64,000 nt of DNA, taken from NCBI GenBank assembly GCA_958443265.1, contig CAUCKA010000006.1, positions 65,478 through 129,477 of the forward strand, written 5' to 3'. The DNA comes from an uncultured Collinsella sp. (GTDB lineage Bacteria > Actinomycetota > Coriobacteriia > Coriobacteriales > Coriobacteriaceae). Numbering within the stretch: the stretch's first letter is position 1; the number at the start of each line of letters is the position of its first letter. A model generated the notes under the pieces. It saw only the letters and a program-made list of their open reading frames with translations. It did no database searches and was not told the origin of the DNA. The position numbers were made by a program, and so were the translations under genes. Below are positions 17,591-24,325 of this stretch, piece by piece.

Positions 17591-18130
17591 GTGATGGCTA
17601 CTGGTCCTAAATCGAGCAAGACGGCTACAAACGAATATCGAATCTCAATTGAAGGTAACCCTTATCCGCATGCTCTGGCTCTCGTCAACCCAGCGGGAGA
17701 CAACCTCAACATCAAAAGACATGGGTTCACGGGTCCACTAGGACAGCTATTGAGTCTTAAATACACCGTTTATGACGATGCAAATGAAAAGCTCTTTACT
17801 GTCGTCGACGGTGGTTTTAGTAACATGCCCAGGGTTGCGCTCATCATCGAACACAAGGAAGTTGCGGTGTTCGATTATGGCCTAAACAGACTTGAGATGA
17901 AGTGCGTAACGAACATACCGAATTACACAATAAAAGGTAACTTCCTATTTGGAGATTACGATATATTCAGTCAACGGGAAGTGAAGCTATCTTCAGTTAA
18001 CGTCCTTCAATGTGATAAACAATCGTGCTTTAACATACAGGTTTTGGATAAAGCCGAATTAGCCGCCGCAATTGGAATACCCACAGCCATTGCCCTTCTG
18101 AGGGCTCGGATTGAAGAGCATCTCGAATAA
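17591..18130 (+). CDS. LURP-one-related / tubby-C-like protein (tentative)
   Basis: 179 residues from GTG 17591, or ATG 17594, with GAGG about 10 nt upstream. The protein is rich in beta strands: KYTVYDDANEKLFTVVDGG, VAVFDYG, YTIKGNFLFGDYDIFSQREVKLSSV, then a helix LAAAIGIPTAIALLRAR. This pattern (Y-x-V-x-D ... I-x-G ... D-Y-D-I ... A-x-A-I-A near the C-terminus) is typical of LURP-one/YxjI proteins. They are phospholipid-scramblase-like folds of unknown role in bacteria. GC content is far below that of its neighbours, suggesting recent acquisition. It has its own promoter and terminator and is not part of any operon. Confidence 0.5.
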   Translation: MMATGPKSSKTATNEYRISIEGNPYPHALALVNPAGDNLNIKRHGFTGPLGQLLSLKYTVYDDANEKLFTVVDGGFSNMPRVALIIEHKEVAVFDYGLNRLEMKCVTNIPNYTIKGNFLFGDYDIFSQREVKLSSVNVLQCDKQSCFNIQVLDKAELAAAIGIPTAIALLRARIEEHLE

Positions 18131-18156
18131 ATTGCAAAAAGCAGTTCGTAACAACA

Positions 18157-18191
18157 TTCAGGAGCTAGATAGTTTTTTTCTGGCTCCTGAA
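18157..18191 (+). terminator. Terminator-like hairpin after the LURP-one-like gene
   Basis: TTCAGGAGC (18157-18165) pairs with GCTCCTGAA (18183-18191). An unusual loop contains a seven-T run rather than having the run after the stem. Confidence 0.6.
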
Positions 18192-18219
18192 GCTGTACTA
18201 CATAGAGATGAAAATATAT

Positions 18220-18248
18220 TGCGGCAAAGGGGCTGTCCCTTTGCCGCA
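18220..18248 (-). terminator. Terminator of the DUF1275 gene
   Basis: A 12-bp perfect stem TGCGGCAAAGGG / CCCTTTGCCGCA with a 5-nt loop. On the minus strand it is followed by ATATATTTT. It is 5 nt past the stop codon. Confidence 0.85.
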
Positions 18249-18253
18249 TTCGG

Positions 18254-18970
18254 TTACTTTCGACAGCCCTCTTTCCAAGCCTCGGCCGCAACCTTCCAGC
18301 GAAAACGCAAGTCGCGCTCGCGGTCGATGAACATGATGGCAAACGCGACAAACAGCAGCACGCTCGCCACGACGATGGCGTGCAGACCCATGCGCTCAAT
18401 GCACCAATTGCCCAGCACGGCGCCAAACACAAAGGTAAAGATCACACCAAAGTACAGCAGGCCGTTTTCCAAAAAGCCGCGCTTGTGGGTAATGATGTAA
18501 TCGTCCACGTTTTGCAAGGCATTACGGAGGTTGCCGATACACATGGTCGTGGCGATGCCGTGTCCATGAATCTTGCGGAAGCTCTCGACCTGCATACCGC
18601 AGGCAAACGAAGTAAGGCAGTTGGCGAGCAGGTTGTAACCGCCACCGGGGATAAAGCTCACGCCCAGCAAGATGACGGCTTCAAAGAACACCGTCACCTG
18701 GCGCCAGTGAATCACACTGCCAAACCGCTCGTGTACCAGGTCGGCAAGCATAATGCCCACAGCAAACGAAACCACAGGGAAGAAGTAACGCCCCGCAAGT
18801 GCCCAATTGCCCTCCGAGATGCTCACGCCCACCAGCAGGATGTTGCCCGTCTGCGCGTTGGCGAAAACATGGTCGCGCCCAATGTACGAATACACATCCA
18901 TAAAGCCACCGGCGAGCGCCAAGATGATGCCCAGCTCAATGGACTCCGATATCTGTTTGGCACGCTGCAT
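18254..18970 (-). CDS. DUF1275 (YoaK-like) membrane protein
   Basis: 238 residues from ATG 18970, preceded by AGGAGG 10 nt upstream. The longer frame to 19201 is rejected because it lacks a ribosome site and runs into the ygiQ leader. Features are GGFMDVYSYIGRDHVFANAQTGNI near the N-terminus, six or so hydrophobic segments, and LTSFACGMQVESFRKIHGHGIATTMCIGNLRNAL. These match the DUF1275 family signature (D-x3-Y, QTGN, GM-Q, T-x2-T-G/N-L). Members are integral membrane proteins of unknown function. It stands alone, divergent from ygiQ. Confidence 0.88.
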   Translation of the reverse strand: MQRAKQISESIELGIILALAGGFMDVYSYIGRDHVFANAQTGNILLVGVSISEGNWALAGRYFFPVVSFAVGIMLADLVHERFGSVIHWRQVTVFFEAVILLGVSFIPGGGYNLLANCLTSFACGMQVESFRKIHGHGIATTMCIGNLRNALQNVDDYIITHKRGFLENGLLYFGVIFTFVFGAVLGNWCIERMGLHAIVVASVLLFVAFAIMFIDRERDLRFRWKVAAEAWKEGCRK

Positions 18971-19148
18971 CGTCGTGCATCCTCCTTGTTGACGACCCTC
19001 TCGTGCGTTGGCGGAGACATAGCCGCCGTTCATACTGTAACCCATTGACAACATGGCGTGCGCGCGAGACGGGTTCTCCAACGCGCAGATACACAGTCTG
19101 GAAACAAACGGCGGGCGCGGCACCGACACCCGAGACCTCGTGTACTCC

Positions 19149-19183
19149 ACCAGTCTTTTTAGCCCCGTCCTAAAAAGACTGGT
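19149..19183. promoter_or_regulatory. 14-bp perfect palindrome overlapping the ygiQ promoter region
   Basis: ACCAGTCTTTTTAG (19149-19162) and its exact complement (19170-19183) flank CCCCGTC. Immediately after comes TTACAATTACG, with TACAAT at 19184-19189 as a -10 candidate. The dyad would thus overlap the -35 zone. The segment AGCCCCGTCC(T/C)AAAAAGACTG also occurs near 2045-2066, so it may be a mobile repeat recruited as an operator or upstream terminator. Confidence 0.55.
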
Positions 19184-19220
19184 TACAATTACGTGCAGCA
19201 TACAAACACCGGGAGGGATC

Positions 19221-21353
19221 GTGGCAAAAAAGCCTCAGCACGCTCAGAACAACCAGCGCAGTCAGCAGGGCAAACAGGGCCAGCAGCGAAAGCGCGGCGG
19301 TAAGGCACAGGCCACAACCGTCAAGGCGACACCCGTCCGCCCCTGGCGTCCGGGCCGCGACAAGTTCCTCCCCGTCAGCCGCGCCGACATGGATGCGCGC
19401 GGCTGGGACCAGTGCGACTTTGTCTACATCTGCGGCGACGCCTACGTGGACCACCCTAGCTTTGGCATGGCCATCATCAGCCGCGTCCTCGACGCGCACG
19501 GCTACAAAGTGGGCATTATCTGTCAGCCCAACTGGACCGACCCCGCCAGCATCACGGTGCTTGGCGAGCCACGCCTGGGCTTTCTCGTCAGCGCCGGCAA
19601 CATGGACTCCATGGTCAACCACTATTCGGTGACCAAGCACCGCCGCCACACCGACGCCTATACCCCTGGTGGCGAGGAGGGTCACCGCCCCAACCGCGCC
19701 GTCACGGTCTACGGCAACCTCATCCGCCAAACGTTCAAGGACGCCCCCATTATCATCGGCGGCATCGAGGCGAGCCTGCGTCGTCTGGCCCACTACGACT
19801 ACTGGCAGGACAAGCTCAAGCGCTCGGTACTGCTCGACTCGGGCGCCGACATCCTCATCTACGGCATGGGCGAGCACGCGATTGTCGAGATCGCCGACGC
19901 GCTCGACGCGGGACTGCCCGTCGATCAGATCACCTACATCAACGGCACCGTCTACCGCACCAGCTCGCTCGACGAGGTCTACGACTACGACCTGCTGCCC
20001 AGCTGGGACGACCTTGCCGCCGACAAGCTCAACTACGCGCGCAGCTTTAATGTGCAGCAGCAGAACATGGATCCCATCACCGGACACCGCCTGGTAGAGC
20101 CCTACCCCAACGGCGTCTATGTGGTGCAGAACCCGCCGTCGGCGACGTTAACGACCGATGAGATGGACGAGGTGGCCGAGCTCCCCTACGCACGCGATTG
20201 GCATCCCGACTACGACGCGGCAGGCGGCGTGCCGGCCTTTGCAGAGATCAAGTTTTCCATTAGCTCCAACCGCGGCTGTTTTGGCGAGTGCTCGTTTTGC
20301 GCCCTCACCTTCCACCAGGGCCGCGTGCTGCAGATGCGCAGCCACGACTCGATCATACGCGAGGCCGAGCTGCTCACGCGCGATCCCGAGTTTAAGGGCT
20401 ATATCAACGACGTGGGCGGACCGACGGCAAACTTTAGCCGCCCTGCCTGCGACAAACAGCTCAAGCACGGCGTTTGCAAGAACAAGCGCTGTCTGTGGCC
20501 GAGTGTGTGCAAGAACATGGTGGTCGACGAGAGCGGCTACACGCAGCTGCTGCGCGATCTGCGCCAGCTGCCGGGCGTCAAGAAGGTCTTCGTCCGCAGC
20601 GGCATCCGCTTTGACTACACCATGGCCGACGCCTCGGACGAGTTTTTGCGCGAGCTGCTGGAGCATCACGTCTCGGGCCAGCTGCGTGTAGCACCCGAGC
20701 ACGTGAGCGACGCGGTGCTCTCCGTGATGGGCAAGCCGAGCCGCGCCGTCTACGACGCGTTCTGCCGTAAATTTGAACGCCTGAACCGCGAATACGGACT
20801 TAAACAGTATGTGGTACCGTACCTGATCTCGAGCCACCCCGGCTCAACGATGAAGGAAGCTGTGGACCTTGCCGAGGCCGTACGCGACATGGGCTACATG
20901 CCCGAACAGGTGCAGGACTTCTACCCCACCCCGTCCACCATGTCGACCTGCATGTACTACACCGGCGTGGACCCACGCACCATGCAGCCGATCTACGTGG
21001 CACGCGACCCGCACGAGAAGGCCATGCAGCGTGCGCTCATCCAATACCGCAAGCCCGAGAACTACAAGCTCGTACGCGAGGCACTGGAAAAGGCCGGCCG
21101 CCGCGATCTGATTGGCTACACCAAGCATTGCCTGATTCACCCCGTGCCGCCACGCCCGGGCGAGACATCTGCTGGCGGGGGGCATGGCACCGGCAAGAAG
21201 GGCGGCAAGGCCCACGGCGGCGCTGGCGGTGCCGGCAAGGGGCCCAAAGGCAGCAAGGGGCACGGCGGCATGTCGCGTGCGCAGAACACTGCCGGTCGCA
21301 ATCGCGCGGCCCAGGGACGGCAGGGCGCCAACGGAGGCGGGCGTCGCAACTAG
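19221..21353 (+). CDS. YgiQ-family radical SAM protein
   Basis: 710 residues from GTG 19221, chosen because GGGAGGG is 4 nt upstream and the extra 56 residues of the longer frame are unlike the family. The N-terminal YgiQ domain (FLPVSRADMDARGWDQCDFV, then GDAYVDHPSFG) is a cobalamin-binding-like fold. It is followed by a radical SAM core with the CxxxCxxC cluster GCFGECSFC near residue 352. A second cysteine-rich patch (CDKQLKHGVCKNKRCLWPSVC) is typical of the family. The last roughly 70 residues are a Gly/Lys/Arg low-complexity tail. The function is not established. The gene ends overlapping the stop of the convergent protease gene. Confidence 0.9.
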   Translation: MAKKPQHAQNNQRSQQGKQGQQRKRGGKAQATTVKATPVRPWRPGRDKFLPVSRADMDARGWDQCDFVYICGDAYVDHPSFGMAIISRVLDAHGYKVGIICQPNWTDPASITVLGEPRLGFLVSAGNMDSMVNHYSVTKHRRHTDAYTPGGEEGHRPNRAVTVYGNLIRQTFKDAPIIIGGIEASLRRLAHYDYWQDKLKRSVLLDSGADILIYGMGEHAIVEIADALDAGLPVDQITYINGTVYRTSSLDEVYDYDLLPSWDDLAADKLNYARSFNVQQQNMDPITGHRLVEPYPNGVYVVQNPPSATLTTDEMDEVAELPYARDWHPDYDAAGGVPAFAEIKFSISSNRGCFGECSFCALTFHQGRVLQMRSHDSIIREAELLTRDPEFKGYINDVGGPTANFSRPACDKQLKHGVCKNKRCLWPSVCKNMVVDESGYTQLLRDLRQLPGVKKVFVRSGIRFDYTMADASDEFLRELLEHHVSGQLRVAPEHVSDAVLSVMGKPSRAVYDAFCRKFERLNREYGLKQYVVPYLISSHPGSTMKEAVDLAEAVRDMGYMPEQVQDFYPTPSTMSTCMYYTGVDPRTMQPIYVARDPHEKAMQRALIQYRKPENYKLVREALEKAGRRDLIGYTKHCLIHPVPPRPGETSAGGGHGTGKKGGKAHGGAGGAGKGPKGSKGHGGMSRAQNTAGRNRAAQGRQGANGGGRRN

Positions 21354-22261
21354 GGCAGCGGTGCGCTCGCTGCGTCCATCCCACACGCGCAGCGCAGCGA
21401 CCGCATTGCCCCAACGAGGATGACGCCGGCGATAGCGACCGTAATTGCCACGTCGAACGGCGTGTTCACAAACCAGAGCAACGTCATGAGATACGACCCG
21501 GCATTAAAAGCAAAGTGCAGCAGGATCGTGTAGCGGAGCTTTCCGGTCGTCACGAGCACCCAACCAAAGATGAGGCCGGCGGCGCCCGCGTAGCAACCCT
21601 GAACCCAGTTCATGTGCATAAAACCGAAGATCGCCGCCTGCAGCACAATCGCCGCGGTGATACCCCACGTGCTCGGGGCCGCCCAGGGCACCATGGCGCC
21701 GTCCTGCGCACCCGCACGACGCCGGCGCTTCCAAAGTGGGCGGCACTGCGGATTAAACGCTCGGAGCGAAAACTCAAAAATGATGCCGCGCACCAGCAGC
21801 TCTTCACAAAATGGGGCGCCGAGCACCGTAGTCAGGACGGCGAGATAGCTGGTGTCGCCCATGCCTGTTTCCTCGACAAGCTCGCTGTAGTCGGCCGCAG
21901 CCTCGGGCAACAGCGACAGCACGGCGTCGGTCACGTAGCCAACGACCACCTGCAGGGCAAGGCCGATCACGATAACGCAGGCGATGCGCTTCCACGCCCC
22001 ACGCGCTCCCCCGCCAAGCGGACGCTCGCCCTGCCAGCGCGCCATAAACGAACGCGGCCACAGATAACGCCACCACAGCAGCGCCATTAAAAACGATGCC
22101 GTCTGCGCGACGGCCTGAAGCAATTGAATATCGAGGTCGTCAATCGAAAAGCCCATGAACACCGACGCGACGCCCAGAACAGAAAACAAAACCACGCTCA
22201 GGGCGATATCGGCAGCGACGACGCCAAAACAGGCAAGCGCCCAAATCATCGCATTGAGCAT
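21350..22261 (-). CDS. CPBP-family intramembrane metalloprotease (CAAX protease-like)
   Basis: 303 residues from ATG 22261 (GAGGAGG 5 nt upstream; the frame opening at 22285 lacks this). Several hydrophobic segments carry the three family motifs: CEELLVRG (EExxxR), FGFMHMNWVQG (FxxxH) and LLHFAFNAG (HxxxN). These proteins cleave or process peptides in the membrane, including bacteriocin-related and prenylated substrates in characterised cases; the local substrate is unknown. A charged segment after the first motif (WKRRRRAGAQDG) is a cytoplasmic insertion. It is convergent with ygiQ, the stop codons sharing bases. Confidence 0.9.
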   Translation of the reverse strand: MLNAMIWALACFGVVAADIALSVVLFSVLGVASVFMGFSIDDLDIQLLQAVAQTASFLMALLWWRYLWPRSFMARWQGERPLGGGARGAWKRIACVIVIGLALQVVVGYVTDAVLSLLPEAAADYSELVEETGMGDTSYLAVLTTVLGAPFCEELLVRGIIFEFSLRAFNPQCRPLWKRRRRAGAQDGAMVPWAAPSTWGITAAIVLQAAIFGFMHMNWVQGCYAGAAGLIFGWVLVTTGKLRYTILLHFAFNAGSYLMTLLWFVNTPFDVAITVAIAGVILVGAMRSLRCACGMDAASAPLP

Positions 22262-22280
22262 GCCAACCTCCTCAAAACCC

Positions 22281-22312
22281 GGCACTTAGGGACGTTCCTT
22301 AACTGCCGGCAC
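22281..22312. repeat. GGGACGTTCC repeat, left of the IS
   Basis: GGCACTTAGGGACGTTCCTT (22281-22300) is identical to 35361-35380, and GCCGGCA follows in both. The insertion sequence begins about 6 nt later. Confidence 0.8.
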
Positions 22313-22438
22313 AGACGATATGAGCAGGACATAAAACATTGAGAGCCCCTGCTGCATGAAAGACCGCGGATTAGGCCGACAATGGTGAGTGTCTAATTCA
22401 GCCGCGGCGGCCACGCCGCATTCATGGAAGGGGCACCC

Positions 22439-23551
22439 ATGCTCGATACTACCACCTTCGTCGGCCTCGACGTCCACGCCCGCTCGATAAAGGCCGTCTC
22501 CCTCGACGTCATGACCGGGGAGGTGCGCTGCGCGACCTTCGGCTACGACGCCGGCGCCGTCGCGGAGTGGGTCCGCTCCGTGGACCCCGGGGCCAGGTGC
22601 GTGTACGAGTCCGGGGTCACGGGCTTCGACCTGCAGAAGAGGCTCTCCGGCCTGGGGGTCGACTGCGTGGTCGGCGCCGTCTCGAAGATGATCAAGCCCA
22701 GCGCGGACAGGGGCAGGAAGAACGACCGCAACGACGCCGAGTTCCTCGCCCGCATGCTGTCGGTCGGCAACGTGGTCGAGGTGTGGGTCCCCGACGACGA
22801 GTGCGAGGCCGCCCGCGACCTGACCAGGGCGCTCGAGGACGCGAGGGACGACCTCTCGCGCTCGAAGCAGCGGCTCTCCAAGTTCCTGCTCAGGCACGGG
22901 CTCGTCTTCGACGAGAGGACGCCCACCGGCCGCAGGAAGGGTAACTGGACCCGGGCGCACTGGTCCTGGATCGAGTCGATTAGGTTCGCGGAGGGGGCCG
23001 ACAACGACGTGCTCGCCTACTACGTCGACGCGGTCAGGCGGGCGGCGGAGGAGAAGGCGAGGCTCGAGGGGCTCGTCGAGGCCGAGGCCCGCAAGCCCAG
23101 GTGGCGGAAGAGGGTCGACTCCCTGCGCTGCCTCAAGGGCGTAGACACCGCTTCCGCCGCCGACCTCGTGTTCGAGGCCGGCGAGTTCTCCAGGTTCAGG
23201 AACGCCCGCTCGTTCGCCGCGTGGGTCGGCCTGACGCCCTCCGAGCACTCCAGCGGGGAGAGCGACCGCAGGGGCGCGATCACCAAGGCCGGCAACAAGC
23301 ACCTGAGAAAGACGCTGGTCGAGGCCGCGTGGCACTACCTGACGTGCTCGGGGCGGCCGAAGGACCTCGCCAAGGGCCAGGCCCCGGACCCAGCCGCCCG
23401 GAGGCATGCCGCCAAGGGCGTGCGGAGGCCGGTCGAGAGGCGGGAGGCGCTGCTCGCGCGCGGGGTCCACAGCAACAAGGCGAACGTCGCCACGGCGCGC
23501 GAGCTCGCCTGCTGGGTGTGGGCGGTTGGCCTCATGGCCGAGGAGGCGTAG
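22439..23551 (+). CDS. IS110-family transposase (DEDD/serine recombinase type)
   Basis: 370 residues from ATG 22439 (GGAAGGGG upstream; an ATG at 22424 is alternative). The N-terminal RuvC-like DEDD domain begins TTFVGLDVHARSIKAV, with the first Asp at residue 11, and continues with YESGVTGF and KNDRNDAEFLARML. The C-terminal transposase_20 domain shows LRCLKGVDTASAADLV, FAAWVGLTPSEHSSG, and GAITKAGNKHLRKTLVEAAW, which carries the conserved Ser/Gly-rich patch. The reading frame is intact and of normal length, so the element may be active. GC is uniformly very high in this gene. Confidence 0.95.
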   Translation: MLDTTTFVGLDVHARSIKAVSLDVMTGEVRCATFGYDAGAVAEWVRSVDPGARCVYESGVTGFDLQKRLSGLGVDCVVGAVSKMIKPSADRGRKNDRNDAEFLARMLSVGNVVEVWVPDDECEAARDLTRALEDARDDLSRSKQRLSKFLLRHGLVFDERTPTGRRKGNWTRAHWSWIESIRFAEGADNDVLAYYVDAVRRAAEEKARLEGLVEAEARKPRWRKRVDSLRCLKGVDTASAADLVFEAGEFSRFRNARSFAAWVGLTPSEHSSGESDRRGAITKAGNKHLRKTLVEAAWHYLTCSGRPKDLAKGQAPDPAARRHAAKGVRRPVERREALLARGVHSNKANVATARELACWVWAVGLMAEEA

Positions 23552-23850
23552 GGGGCGGTCCCCCGCACATAAGCCAGTCATCCCGGAAGCGGTTCGATCC
23601 GAAGCCGTTGAGGCGAACCTCAGGTCCCTTTTCTGCGAGCGCCCAGGGCGCCACACGCGTGCACAGACTGTCGGTTCGACGTAGAAGCCTCAGCCGTAGC
23701 AACGGATTGCCCAGCGAGAGATCGCCACGGGCGGATATTAAACTGCAAAGACGAGCGTCGGTAAGACACGCCGAGGTCGCCGCGGACGGGTTGATATAGG
23801 GAGAGGGCCTGACCCCATATCGTTGGGGCCAGGCCCGATTTTGCCTCTTG
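23552..23850 (+). ncRNA. Predicted bridge-RNA region in the right end of the IS
   Basis: The 300-nt noncoding right end is structured (for example GGGGGCGGTCCCCC just after the stop codon) and ends with the terminator at 23805. IS110-family recombinases use a noncoding RNA from an element end that pairs with target and donor DNA; in IS1111 relatives it lies downstream of the transposase. I infer such an RNA here from position only. The guide loops were not assigned. Confidence 0.35.
23805..23836 (+). terminator. Terminator-like hairpin inside the IS right end
   Basis: GGGCCTGACCCCA (23805-23817) pairs with TGGGGCCAGGCCC (23824-23836) with one mismatch, followed by GATTTTGCC. It would end transposase or bridge-RNA transcripts. 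Confidence 0.7.
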
Positions 23851-23870
23851 ACAATGTCCTGCTCATATTA

Positions 23871-23906
23871 AAAGGAACGTCCCCAAATGCCGGCAGTTTG
23901 GGACAG
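23871..23906. repeat. GGGACGTTCC repeat, right of the IS (inverted copy)
   Basis: AAAGGAACGTCCCC then TGCCGGCA, followed by TTTGGGACAG. This is the reverse complement of the kind of repeat at 22281 and 35361. It runs directly into the 3' end of the antitoxin gene. Confidence 0.75.
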
Positions 23907-24110
23907 TCATTGTTGATGAGAATCGGGCGAAATGCCAAAAGCCCCGTTCGGCGAGATGTCGAACGGGAAGGTGCCACAGCGATTGAACGCGGCAATGAAC
24001 ATGCGGATGGCGTTGGACGGCGTGGTGCCCACGAGCTGAGTTGCCGCCGCGAAGGCTGCCTTCTCCTCGGGCAAGACCTTCGCGACTACGGGGGTCATGT
24101 GTTCTGCCAT
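23907..24110 (-). CDS. Orphan RelB/DinJ-family antitoxin
   Basis: 67 residues from ATG 24110, with AGGAAG 4 nt upstream. A ribbon-helix-helix type sequence, VVAKVLPEEKAAFAAATQLV-GTTPSNAIRMFIAAFNR, then FPFDIS, follows the RelB/DinJ pattern (P-S-x-A-I-x-M-F near the middle, PF near the end). No toxin gene (YafQ/RelE-like) follows: downstream come the GGGACGTTCC repeat and the IS. The last residues, GISPDSHQQ, end at the repeat junction, so the tail may have been rewritten by repeat or IS arrival and the toxin lost. It may still bind its own operator at 24225. Confidence 0.75.
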   Translation of the reverse strand: MAEHMTPVVAKVLPEEKAAFAAATQLVGTTPSNAIRMFIAAFNRCGTFPFDISPNGAFGISPDSHQQ

Positions 24111-24224
24111 GGCGCTTCCTTTTTGAAACGACGGTAGTGCGGATAGATGCGGGCCACGCGGCTGGGCGACGGGCTGTGAAGGCAACCCGATTGGCCCGCA
24201 TCTGGAGTTTGTTTCTGCGGCGTT

Positions 24225-24253
24225 GGTATTACTTGGTATTCCTAAGTATTACC
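24225..24253 (-). promoter_or_regulatory. Dyad operator upstream of the antitoxin gene
   Basis: GGTATTACTT ... AAGTATTACC inverted repeat with one mismatch (24225-24253), extended by CTGCGG / CCGCAG on the outside (to about 24215-24260). It lies in the AT-rich promoter region of the antitoxin gene and fits the autoregulation typical of RelB-type proteins. Confidence 0.55.
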
Positions 24254-24281
24254 CCGCAGATAGAATACCACATCCGACCCC

Positions 24282-24306
24282 ATGGGGACGGAGGAAAACG
24301 GATCAT
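24282..24306. repeat. Half copy of the GGGGACGGAGG repeat
   Basis: GGGGACGGAGGAAAACGGATCA matches one arm of the palindrome at 8982-9042 and has no inverted partner here. It lies just downstream of the ABC fusion gene. Confidence 0.6.
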
Positions 24307-24325
24307 TTTGTTGCTGAATTAGTAT

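Larger units (their letters stand above)
22318..23868 (+). mobile_element. IS110-family insertion sequence (IS1111-like), about 1.55 kb
   Basis: A 15-bp perfect terminal or subterminal inverted repeat ATATGAGCAGGACAT (22318-22332) and its complement (23854-23868) bounds a single transposase gene. The left untranslated end is short (about 106 nt from the repeat to the ATG) and the right end long (about 300 nt). Long right ends and inverted repeats are features of the IS1111 subgroup. Both ends abut sequences with GGGACGTTCCTT in inverted orientation. No target duplication is visible, as expected for this family. The true boundary may lie a few bases outside the inverted repeats. Confidence 0.8.

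Noticed and set aside
22286..23656. A 456-aa minus-strand frame across the IS
   Set aside because: Antisense to an intact transposase and rich in Pro/Gly/Arg; no domain.
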